Positions 1 through 4,649 of a stretch of DNA of 26,277 bases are shown in pieces. Where the stretch lies: positions 1 through 26,277 of the IMG/VR virus record IMGVR_UViG_3300025815_000093; one strand, 5' to 3'. The position numbers and the translations under genes were made by a program. The notes under the pieces are model-generated. The model saw nothing but the letters and a program-made list of their open reading frames with translations, did not search any database and was not told where the DNA came from. This DNA is from a virus. The first letter of the stretch is position 1, and each line of letters opens with the position of its first letter.

Positions 1-107
1 TTTTTTATCCATTCTACTTCTAACAATTCCTCTAAACTCGCTACTTCGATCTCTCCTTCATAACCTCCTGTGAAAAATGATGGATAGTGTCGTCTGAATT
101 TAATCAT
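1..107 (-). CDS. Small hypothetical protein, 3' end outside the window
   Basis: An open frame of 35 codons runs leftward off the window edge; the visible product begins MIKFRRHYPSFFTGGYEGEI and continues with an acidic stretch. The ATG at 107 overlaps the stop of the upstream gene as ATGA (104-107), the same coupling used elsewhere in this operon, which is the main reason to accept it. No purine-rich Shine-Dalgarno site is obvious, so translation probably depends on the upstream gene. I do not recognise a function. Short proteins with an FRR-YPSFF type start are familiar as uncharacterised phage proteins, but that is only an impression. Confidence 0.55.
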   Translation of the reverse strand, partial: MIKFRRHYPSFFTGGYEGEIEVASLEELLEVEWIK

Positions 108-295
108 ACTTTAGTCCTTACTGATATTGTGGACAAGTCTAGTTCTTGTACTTCATTAGATAAGTCTAAATAAAATAAGAACATAGCTTTGATATATTCC
201 TTATCATTTGCTTTCCCGTCCGCTATAGAGCGTGATACTGCAAGGTTTAACGCTTGTCCTCGTGCTGCTCTTTGGTTATAATCTAAGTTACTCAT
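104..295 (-). CDS. Small hypothetical phage protein
   Basis: A 63-residue protein starting MSNLDYNQRAARG. The frame could open at a GTG at 307, but the ATG at 295 is preferred: it has GGAGAGG just upstream and overlaps the preceding gene's TAA by 8 bases, as at another junction of this operon. The sequence is soluble-looking, with a basic N-terminal half and an alternating hydrophobic/acidic C-terminal half (residues about 40-60). It has no membrane segment or recognised motif. It is the eighth gene from the leftward promoter at 1874-1902 and the second after the internal promoter at 456-484. Function unknown. Confidence 0.65.
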   Translation of the reverse strand: MSNLDYNQRAARGQALNLAVSRSIADGKANDKEYIKAMFLFYLDLSNEVQELDLSTISVRTKV

Positions 296-434
296 CACCC
301 TCTCCACATGTTATATATAATAAAATTCCTAATACTATAACTATACATAATAGTCCTCCAAGAGATATCATCTGTAATTGCGGACTTACTGTTGATACAT
401 AAACTATTTTACTTGGAAGGATAATTAAATGCAT
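288..434 (-). CDS. Small single-pass membrane protein
   Basis: A 48-residue ORF (MHLIILPSKIVYVSTV...) with AGGAG 7 bases before its ATG. Residues about 22-42 form one strongly hydrophobic segment (ISLGGLLCIVIVLGILLYI), followed by a short acidic tail (CGEGDE); a single transmembrane helix is the natural reading. The stop overlaps the next gene's ATG by 8 bases. It lies directly downstream of a consensus promoter (456-484), so it may be the first gene of a short sub-operon. Its role is unknown; small phage membrane proteins include holins, superinfection-exclusion and host-takeover factors, and nothing here tells these apart. Confidence 0.65.
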   Translation of the reverse strand: MHLIILPSKIVYVSTVSPQLQMISLGGLLCIVIVLGILLYITCGEGDE

Positions 435-455
435 TATGTTACTCCTATTTATAGT

Positions 456-484
456 AGTATACATTAATTTGAGTTATATGTCAA
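456..484 (-). promoter_or_regulatory. Sigma-70 promoter inside the leftward operon
   Basis: Read on the minus strand, TTGACA (484-479) and TATACT (461-456) are separated by exactly 17 bases, a perfect -35 and a 5/6 -10 (5 of 6 against TATAAT). The -35 overlaps the TGA stop of the 55-residue gene upstream. The next gene's AGGAG and ATG lie about 15-22 bases past the -10. The hexamers, spacing and the base A after TATACT match the promoters at 1874-1902 and 3456-3484. Confidence 0.8.
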
Positions 485-648
485 TATCTATTCTCAAAAA
501 TCCTAACTACTAAATATGTAAATACACAGTTAGATCCTAATAGTGCGAATACAGTTAATGCTTTTTCTGCTAATACTGCTTCTACGATAAACATACATTT
601 AATTGCAACGTATAAACTTACTATTAATATTATTATTATATTTCTCAT
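481..648 (-). CDS. Small membrane protein, probably two helices
   Basis: A 55-residue ORF beginning MRNIIIILIVSLYVAI. Residues about 3-24 and 31-49 are hydrophobic, separated by a short EAVLAEKA-type turn, and the C-terminus is charged (RIFENRY). This suggests a small two-helix inner-membrane protein. AGGAAAA lies upstream of the ATG, and ATGA at 645-648 overlaps the stop of the ankyrin gene, so translation is coupled. I do not recognise a family. A holin-like role is possible, but the gene is in the leftward small-gene operon, not beside the lytic domain, which argues against it. Confidence 0.65.
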   Translation of the reverse strand: MRNIIIILIVSLYVAIKCMFIVEAVLAEKALTVFALLGSNCVFTYLVVRIFENRY

Positions 649-839
649 AATGTTTTCCTATAATGTTTTATAATCTTTTCTGCGAGGTCTAGGTGTCCAT
701 TTCTAACTGCTAACATTAATACTGTATAACCCTTATCGTCTTTTAATTTAACATTAGCACCAGCTTCAAGTAATACTTTTACAACATCTGTATGCCTTTC
801 TGAACTTGCTTTTATTAAATAATCATTTAAATTGCTCAT
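645..839 (-). CDS. Ankyrin-repeat mini-protein
   Basis: A 64-residue protein with about one and a half ankyrin repeats. Residues about 16-32 (TDVVKVLLEAGANVKLK) match the second helix and beta-hairpin of a repeat, and about 34-60 (DDKGYTVLMLAVRNGHLDLA...) match a second repeat with the expected G-T-L-LAV-GH-L pattern. Ankyrin repeats bind other proteins, so host-factor binding is a reasonable inference, but no partner is visible. Two repeats are too few for a stable stand-alone solenoid, so it may fold only on its target or as an oligomer. ATG at 839 overlaps the previous TAA by one base (TAATG). Confidence 0.75.
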   Translation of the reverse strand: MSNLNDYLIKASSERHTDVVKVLLEAGANVKLKDDKGYTVLMLAVRNGHLDLAEKIIKHYRKTL

Positions 840-1141
840 TAGTGCAATACCTTCGGTTTTAGATATCCGTTCTTTAATCCAGTGAATAATTCTTTCATAT
901 CTCCTTGAATTTCCACATACTCAACACATTTCTGTATTCTATCACTTTCGCTTGTAATATTACTATTTAATAATTTACTAAGTTTTTGATATAATGCCTG
1001 AAATCTGTTGTTAGCTTGTATAAATGTAGGATCACAAACGTCACCAAACATTGATATCTTGATAGATAAGTCACTAAGTACTTTTAAAGCTCTTTGCTCT
1101 GGACTTGAATAACTTCTATATAATACTTCATAAAATTTCAT
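839..1141 (-). CDS. Hypothetical soluble protein
   Basis: A 100-residue protein starting MKFYEVLYRSYSSPEQRA. The frame extends to an ATG at 1165, but the one at 1141 has AAGGTG spaced 6 bases upstream and avoids overlapping the previous gene, so I prefer it. The sequence is predicted mostly helical, with heptad-like hydrophobics around residues 20-70 and an acidic stretch before the basic C-terminus (NGYLKPKVLH). Two cysteines are present but no metal-binding pattern. Function unrecognised. Neighbours are small membrane proteins and an ankyrin protein. Confidence 0.7.
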   Translation of the reverse strand: MKFYEVLYRSYSSPEQRALKVLSDLSIKISMFGDVCDPTFIQANNRFQALYQKLSKLLNSNITSESDRIQKCVEYVEIQGDMKELFTGLKNGYLKPKVLH

Positions 1142-1151
1142 TTTGTACACC

Positions 1152-1361
1152 TTAAAGTTTATCATGTTTATGTGAATGTCCTCTAATCTCTTCTATTAAA
1201 TATGCTAGTGGATTCACACCAAAAAACCATACAAACACAGCACTAATATTCAATATTAAAGATATTGGCATATTACTTAACTGTGCTCCTGTTATAAGTA
1301 TAGCAACAATTACTGCAATAATCAATTTTGCTAATACGTGGTCTTGTTTGTAGTTACTCAT
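1152..1361 (-). CDS. Small two-helix membrane protein with His-rich tail
   Basis: A 69-residue protein. Residues about 10-28 (VLAKLIIAVIVAILITGAQ) and 32-55 (ISLILNISAVFVWFFGVNPL) are hydrophobic, giving two likely transmembrane helices. The N-terminus is polar and basic, and the C-terminus is charged and histidine-rich (EEIRGHSHKHDKL). Size and topology would fit a holin or a small host-membrane modulator, but there is no family motif and it is not next to an endolysin gene. AGGCAAG lies before the ATG. It ends 10 bases before the next gene's start. Confidence 0.7.
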   Translation of the reverse strand: MSNYKQDHVLAKLIIAVIVAILITGAQLSNMPISLILNISAVFVWFFGVNPLAYLIEEIRGHSHKHDKL

Positions 1362-1395
1362 TTTCTTGCCTATTTGTTTGTCTATATATATGCTT

Positions 1396-1411
1396 AGACA
1401 TCTAAATGTCT
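1396..1411. repeat. Inverted repeat (hairpin) between two leftward genes
   Basis: AGACAT and ATGTCT, 6 bases each and perfectly complementary, flank a 4-base loop (CTAA on the plus strand). It sits in the only notable gap inside the leftward operon (1362-1422). Neither strand shows a T-tract after it, so it is not a convincing terminator. An mRNA processing or stabilising hairpin, or a dyad operator, are alternatives. Confidence 0.45.
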
Positions 1412-1422
1412 TAAAAGTTCCC

Positions 1423-1659
1423 TTAATCTAATAATTCTTCCAAATTAATCCCATAGTCTTCTAATATATTATAGAACTTTCCTTGGAATAATTCAAGTAA
1501 TTCAGTATCATGTACATTACCATAATATTTAGTACTTGCACGTAATTGTTCTGATATTTCCTGTAATGCACATACCATATCTAATGCTTTAATATTTCTC
1601 TTTAATGATCTTTCATCTTTAGCGTCTTTTAAATCGAATTCTATAATATGCTTAGCCAT
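1423..1659 (-). CDS. Hypothetical helical protein
   Basis: A 78-residue protein starting MAKHIIEFDLKDAKDERSLK. The opening beta-strand-like segment followed by a long charged helical region (about 15-75) is a pattern seen in many uncharacterised phage proteins of this size. Leucines and acidic residues dominate the C-terminus (INLEELLD). The ATG overlaps the upstream stop by 8 bases (1652-1659), with GAGG upstream. It is second in the leftward operon. No function can be assigned. Confidence 0.7.
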   Translation of the reverse strand: MAKHIIEFDLKDAKDERSLKRNIKALDMVCALQEISEQLRASTKYYGNVHDTELLELFQGKFYNILEDYGINLEELLD

Positions 1660-1849
1660 TGTATATACCCTCTCGTGCTGCTCTTTTTAGTATGACCTCT
1701 TTGATAGTTTCATGGTTAACTTTTAATACTTCACAATGATCACGGAAAGCGTCCCTGCTAAAATAGTCCCAATCTTTATCTATATATGCCTGTTGTATGA
1801 TTGCTATCATCAACAGATGTTCTGGTTTACTAAAGCCTGTGTGCCACAT
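1652..1849 (-). CDS. First gene of leftward operon, small HTH-like phage protein
   Basis: A 65-residue protein with AGGAG 7 bases before its ATG at 1849, about 18 bases from the predicted start point of the promoter at 1874-1902, so its transcript has almost no leader. Residues about 30-58 (FSRDAFRDHCEVLKVNHETI...) have the spacing of a short helix-turn-helix and recall the uncharacterised phage proteins with an F-V-C-LAG-DP-V signature. Here the Gly-Asp-Pro turn is replaced by KVNHE. The N-terminal half is hydrophobic and aromatic. A small DNA-binding or host-control role is possible but unproven. Confidence 0.7.
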   Translation of the reverse strand: MWHTGFSKPEHLLMIAIIQQAYIDKDWDYFSRDAFRDHCEVLKVNHETIKEVILKRAAREGIYNG

Positions 1850-1873
1850 AATTTTCTCCTATTACTACTCTAT

Positions 1874-1902
1874 AGTATAGTCTCATAGTATAGCTATGTC
1901 AA
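1874..1902 (-). promoter_or_regulatory. Main leftward sigma-70 promoter
   Basis: On the minus strand TTGACA (1902-1897) and TATACT (1879-1874) have a 17-base spacer; transcription should start near 1867, about 18 bases before the first ATG. The flanks are CTTGACATAG and TATACTATAGAG, identical to those of the late promoter at 3456-3484. The spacer contains CATAG-5-CTATG and repeated TATAG units, which could be an operator. Confidence 0.85.
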
Positions 1903-1942
1903 GTGATTATAGAGTTACCCTCAAAATATCATTGATTGGCAC

Positions 1943-1971
1943 TTGACTTTTGAGTATTTATATGGTACAAT
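1943..1971 (+). promoter_or_regulatory. Rightward sigma-70 promoter
   Basis: TTGACT (1943-1948) and TACAAT (1966-1971) are separated by 17 bases, matching 5 of 6 at each hexamer. Predicted start is near 1978. It points toward the acidic protein and small terminase genes and lies about 40 bases from the -35 of the leftward promoter, so the pair could be co-regulated. Confidence 0.75.
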
Positions 1972-1978
1972 ACTACTA

Positions 1979-2037
1979 AGCCCGGGCCACAAAGCCTACT
2001 TATAAGTATATACTATAAAGTAGAGACACTGCGGGCT
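1979..2037 (+). promoter_or_regulatory. Foldable 5' leader of the rightward transcript
   Basis: The RNA expected to start near 1978 opens with AGCCCG (1979-1984), perfectly complementary to CGGGCT (2032-2037). Inside, CTACTT (1996-2001) pairs with AAGTAG (2018-2023), extended by three A-U pairs. The result is a closed two-level stem that begins at the 5' end. GGCCACAAAGCC (1985-1996) recurs as GGCCACAAGCCC in the late leader (3589-3600). It could protect the 5' end, act in cis on transcription, or be bound by a regulator; the sequence does not decide. Confidence 0.45.
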
Positions 2038-2062
2038 AGGACTACAAAATTGGGGAATTCCA

Positions 2063-2512
2063 TTGAATAACAACGACTTATCAGACCCTCAAACTGATGG
2101 TTTGAGTGACTTATCATCTAAATTAAAGTATTTAGATGCTCAATTTGAGTTAAATAACCTCAAAAAAGAGCTTGAAGATGACTATTTAGGCTGTCAAGAT
2201 GCTTTAGTTATTGATTATACACGTAAACAGATTAGAGAAAAAGAGCTAAACCTATCAATATATGATATAGCAGAGCTTAATAGCCATATTAAGCATATTT
2301 ATGAAGAAGTTAAGGACATGTTGGACTCTTTAGCAGCTTCAGAGGAAGATAATAACAATATTAAGAGTGTATTTGAAGATCCAGAGACTGGAATGAAGAT
2401 ATTTAAGTATGATTTTAGTAAGTTAGACTCTATATCACGACATTTAGGTGATATTGATGATGAATCAATAGAGATAGAATGGCTTGACGACGAGGATGAA
2501 GATGACGAATAA
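2063..2512 (+). CDS. Acidic hypothetical protein upstream of small terminase
   Basis: A 149-residue protein with a TTG start at 2063, preceded by GGGG 8 bases away. The frame is closed upstream by TAG at 2021 and no in-frame ATG occurs between. Residues about 15-110 are predicted helical with heptad-like leucines (LSSKLKYLDAQFELNNLKKE), and the last 15 residues are almost entirely Asp/Glu. Such tails can mimic nucleic acid or bind basic proteins; that is inference. It overlaps the next gene by 11 bases, so the two are probably translated together, which hints at a packaging-linked job. No family recognised. Confidence 0.75.
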   Translation: MNNNDLSDPQTDGLSDLSSKLKYLDAQFELNNLKKELEDDYLGCQDALVIDYTRKQIREKELNLSIYDIAELNSHIKHIYEEVKDMLDSLAASEEDNNNIKSVFEDPETGMKIFKYDFSKLDSISRHLGDIDDESIEIEWLDDEDEDDE

Positions 2513-3041
2513 AAGGACTAGAAAGAAACAAATTAAGTATTCTAACAAGTTGATGCATGAATTAGCCAATTTGATTGTCTCTGAGCAACGATTGATTAGC
2601 CCCCTATGCAGAGCATACCCTAATAAATTCCCTTCAGCTATGACTGTGTATCGCTGGCAGAGCCAACATGACGAAGCTCGTGAGATTATCACTGATGCAT
2701 ATACAATGTTAATGGAAGACCTACAAGATGAGTTCAATAAGATCACTAAGACTAACTGGGTGATGGACAATTTAGTCAATTTTGGAGGTTCTGAGAGAGC
2801 TGCGTTCGAAGCTAGACGTGCTAGAATGGACTTTATTAAGACAGTTTTAACCCAAATTGCACCAGTTTTAACACCAAGATACCAGAAAAATCAGACTATT
2901 GAGCACAAAGGTGAGGTCGATACCAAGAGCCAAATACAGATAATCAGCTATGCCACACCACAAGCTATTGAGAAGGACATCACAAATATATCAATAGAAT
3001 CAAGCACTTATGAGCATGACGAACCAGATACTACTCATTAG
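2502..3041 (+). CDS. Probable terminase small subunit
   Basis: A 179-residue protein. It recognises phage DNA and starts packaging with the large terminase. Residues about 15-55 form a helix-turn-helix of the small-terminase type (LANLIVSEQRLISPLCRAYP followed by AMTVYRWQSQHDEAR; compare the common pattern of a helix, then T-Y-RW, then an acidic helix). About 95-125 resemble the helical oligomerisation region (RRARMDFIKTVLTQIAPVL, then PRYQKN). The C-terminal 55 residues are polar and probably disordered. Upstream TTG (2484) and ATG (2496) starts exist; ATG 2502 is chosen because GAGG lies 6 bases before it. The large subunit gene is 3.7 kb away, which is unusual. Confidence 0.7.
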   Translation: MTNKRTRKKQIKYSNKLMHELANLIVSEQRLISPLCRAYPNKFPSAMTVYRWQSQHDEAREIITDAYTMLMEDLQDEFNKITKTNWVMDNLVNFGGSERAAFEARRARMDFIKTVLTQIAPVLTPRYQKNQTIEHKGEVDTKSQIQIISYATPQAIEKDITNISIESSTYEHDEPDTTH

Positions 3042-3161
3042 CCCCACTATAATCACACTATTAGACTAAGCCACCCCCACTCTGTAGTTATATCTATACG
3101 CGCGAGACTTAGAGTGTGCTCTATAGCCTCACCCCCCCACATACATACATACACACATAGA

Positions 3162-3190
3162 ATACTTGGGGGGTGTACTGCACAGTAAAT
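3162..3190 (+). repeat. 29-bp direct repeat, copy 1
   Basis: Begins ATACTTGGGGGG and contains ACTG-CA-CAGT (3177-3186), a 4-base dyad. It matches copy 2 (3226-3254) at 22 of 29 positions without gaps; starts are 64 bp apart. Confidence 0.6.
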
Positions 3191-3225
3191 GCTAGCTAGT
3201 TCTAACTATGATTTCATGGACGTGC

Positions 3226-3254
3226 ATACTTGGGGGTGATACTATACAGTGTAT
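3226..3254 (+). repeat. 29-bp direct repeat, copy 2
   Basis: Begins ATACTTGGGGGTG and contains ACTATACAGT (3241-3250) within the near-palindrome TATAC-AGT-GTATA. A partial inverted match (AATCACCCCCAA at 3566-3577) lies inside the late leader, suggesting that the same factor could touch both places. Confidence 0.6.
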
Positions 3255-3455
3255 ATAAAATAATGACCCCCCGGGGGTGTATTTAAAGGGGGCCGCGGGT
3301 TTTGTTACTCATTATATATAAAAAGACTACTCGGTGTTTTTTGGAGCCCTACTTTGCAGTAAAATTAAGTAGTATATACACCTAACTCCAAAGTCCGCAG
3401 TGCACTTCTCCATAGCTATACTGTACAATATATTTAAAAAAATTTACTATGGGGC

Positions 3456-3484
3456 TTGACATAGAGTATGCACTGTGGTATACT
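3456..3484 (+). promoter_or_regulatory. Consensus sigma-70 promoter before the late genes
   Basis: TTGACA (3456-3461), 17-base spacer, TATACT (3479-3484). It is embedded in CTTGACATAG and TATACTATAGAG, identical to the leftward promoter. Predicted start is near 3491. It is the only good promoter seen upstream of the structural operon and is followed by a terminator about 178 bases later. Confidence 0.85.
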
Positions 3485-3490
3485 ATAGAG

Positions 3491-3668
3491 AATAAGGGGA
3501 AAGTACTAGGGCTCACACAGAGGGGCCCCAAAGTACGCATAAGATGATAGGACACAGCTCAGTGTAATCACCCCCAAACAGTTAACGTGGCCACAAGCCC
3601 GGCAGTGAAACCTTAGAGGAAGAAGCTGCCAACCTATTCACACCCCAGGCAGCTCTGGGGTTTATTTT
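3491..3668 (+). ncRNA. Predicted ~178-nt leader RNA ending at a terminator
   Basis: Bounded by the predicted start of the promoter at 3456-3484 and the terminator at 3642-3668; it contains no credible ORF. A 5' hairpin can form from GTACT (3503-3507)/AGTAC (3532-3536) and GGGC (3509-3512)/GCCC (3525-3528), with small internal loops. Further on are GTGGCCAC (3588-3595, self-complementary) and the switch segments GGCAG (3601-3605), AGCTGCC (3624-3630) and GGCAGCT (3648-3654). It may be a stable small RNA, an attenuator leader, or both, like the 6S RNA made from lambda pR'. That comparison concerns layout only; no sequence homology is claimed. Confidence 0.5.
3642..3668 (+). terminator. Intrinsic terminator immediately before the late operon
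   Basis: ACCCCAG (3642-3648) and CTGGGGT (3655-3661) form a perfect 7-bp stem with loop GCAGCT, followed by TTATTTT (3662-3668). The first late gene starts 11 bases later at 3680, so transcripts must read through to express the head and tail genes from the upstream promoter. Confidence 0.8.
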
Positions 3669-3679
3669 GAGATCTTTAT

Positions 3680-4483
3680 ATGGCCGGATGGCGACTAGAT
3701 GATTATAAGACTTGGGAAGAGTTACTCTTTAGAGCTAGCTTTGAAAGGTCTCCTAATGATCTTTTGATGATTCGCAAGTTTGGAAGATCTGCTAGTTTGA
3801 CTGCTAATACTACTGAGGATGTATGGGAATCAGGCGGTACGAAGGCACTACCTTACACAGCTGGAGAATTAATCTCAGTAGTCAGTGCTAGCGCTAATGA
3901 TGACCTAAATGGCACAGGGGCATGGTATGTCCAAATAGGTGGATTAGACACTAGTTATAACCTACAGAATGAGACAGTAACATTAGATGGTCTCACACCT
4001 GTTCAAACCACTAACCAATTTATAGCAATTAACAGAGTAAGATCAGTATTCCACGGATCAGGTCAAAAGAATGCAGGTGCAATAACTATAACAGGGGCAA
4101 CAAGCTCTAATGTGTATGCTACAATACCCGCTGGAGAATGTATAACACAACAATCGCATTTTACGATACCTGCAGGGTACACTCTATTTACCTCGAATGT
4201 AGCAATGACAGCATACAGGGCAAGTGGGGGATCAGGCACTAAAAGTGCGGAAATAGATCAGATGGTATATGTACCAGATGTCAATGCTATATACCAAACC
4301 CTAAGGTATGGTGTAACAAGTAATGGAGGACCATACGTTAGTAATAATGGGCTACTCTCTCAAACACCAGGTAAGAGTACATTATGGTTTCAAGCAACAC
4401 CTGAAACAAATGGCACAGTCGTAACAACTACGGCAGGGTATGTACTTGTAAAAGGCGACTTTAATTATATTACGGAGATCTAG
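3680..4483 (+). CDS. Beta-rich phage structural protein (fibre or capsid decoration type)
   Basis: A 267-residue protein. Residues about 28-165 carry a pattern I recognise from structural proteins of aquatic phages and some large DNA viruses: FGRSASLTAN-EDVWESGG near the start, then VSASANDDLNGTGAWYVQIG, then ETVTLDG-TPVQTTNQFIAINR, and a later PAG-T-F strand. This indicates a jelly-roll-like, Gly/Thr/Asn-rich beta protein, probably a virion fibre or capsid-surface protein. There is no signal peptide or enzyme motif. The ribosome site is weak (GAG 8 bases upstream). First gene after the terminator at 3642-3668. The structural role is well supported; the exact place in the virion is inferred. 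Confidence 0.7.
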   Translation: MAGWRLDDYKTWEELLFRASFERSPNDLLMIRKFGRSASLTANTTEDVWESGGTKALPYTAGELISVVSASANDDLNGTGAWYVQIGGLDTSYNLQNETVTLDGLTPVQTTNQFIAINRVRSVFHGSGQKNAGAITITGATSSNVYATIPAGECITQQSHFTIPAGYTLFTSNVAMTAYRASGGSGTKSAEIDQMVYVPDVNAIYQTLRYGVTSNGGPYVSNNGLLSQTPGKSTLWFQATPETNGTVVTTTAGYVLVKGDFNYITEI

Positions 4484-4645
4484 ATGGCTTATACTTTTAA
4501 AGATAGATTAAGAAAAGCTTTTAATGGAACTAAATATACTGCAACAGAACAATTAAAAAATATACTTAATATAGTCTACGTATCAACTATATTTACATTA
4601 ACATTTATTGGCACTAATATTTTGCTACAGATCATAATAGGATAG
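4484..4645 (+). CDS. Small membrane-anchored protein in the late operon
   Basis: A 53-residue ORF starting immediately after the previous stop (TAGATG), with GGAG 6 bases upstream. The N-terminal 28 residues are basic and polar (MAYTFKDRLRKAFNGTKY), and residues about 29-52 form one hydrophobic segment (IVYVSTIFTLTFIGTNILLQ, then III) reaching the C-terminus. This gives a tail-anchored single-helix topology. It is the only clearly membrane-type product in this cassette. A lysis-related, pinholin-like role or a membrane-docking virion part are possible; neither is shown. Good ribosome site and tight spacing support reality. Confidence 0.6.
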   Translation: MAYTFKDRLRKAFNGTKYTATEQLKNILNIVYVSTIFTLTFIGTNILLQIIIG

Positions 4646-4649
4646 TCAA

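Larger units (their letters stand above)
3042..3455. other. Gene-free, repeat-rich control region
   Basis: No credible ORF on either strand. The region holds runs of C or G unlike the surrounding AT-rich sequence: CACCCCC/GGGGGTG motifs at 3072, 3130, 3169, 3232 and 3273 (a sixth at 3569), a CATA microsatellite (3139-3158), two 29-bp direct repeats, a compact hairpin ACCCC-CCG-GGGGT (3266-3278), and a bipartite stem TTTGGAG (3340-3346)/CTCCAAA (3386-3392) enclosing CTACTT (3349-3354)/AAGTAG (3367-3372). Several ACTG/CAGT half-sites also occur. Candidate roles are operators, a packaging recognition site, or an origin. Confidence 0.6.

Noticed and set aside
2465-2779. 104-codon frame on the minus strand
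   Set aside because: It lies opposite the acidic protein and probable small terminase, has no ribosome site or coupling, and the rightward genes are far better supported.
3208-3258. 16-codon ORF in the control region
   Set aside because: No ribosome site and it runs through the repeat; no sign of selection as protein.
3232-3299. G-quadruplex from the GGGGG runs
   Set aside because: Only three runs are close together and the first is over 30 bases away; CCCCC stretches next to them can pair with the G-runs.
3264-3305. Terminator at the CCCCCCGGGGG...CCGCGGGTTTTG stretch
   Set aside because: The stem adjoining the T-tract can only be drawn with mismatches; the compact ACCCC-CCG-GGGGT hairpin has no T-tract. 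Left as a structured element.
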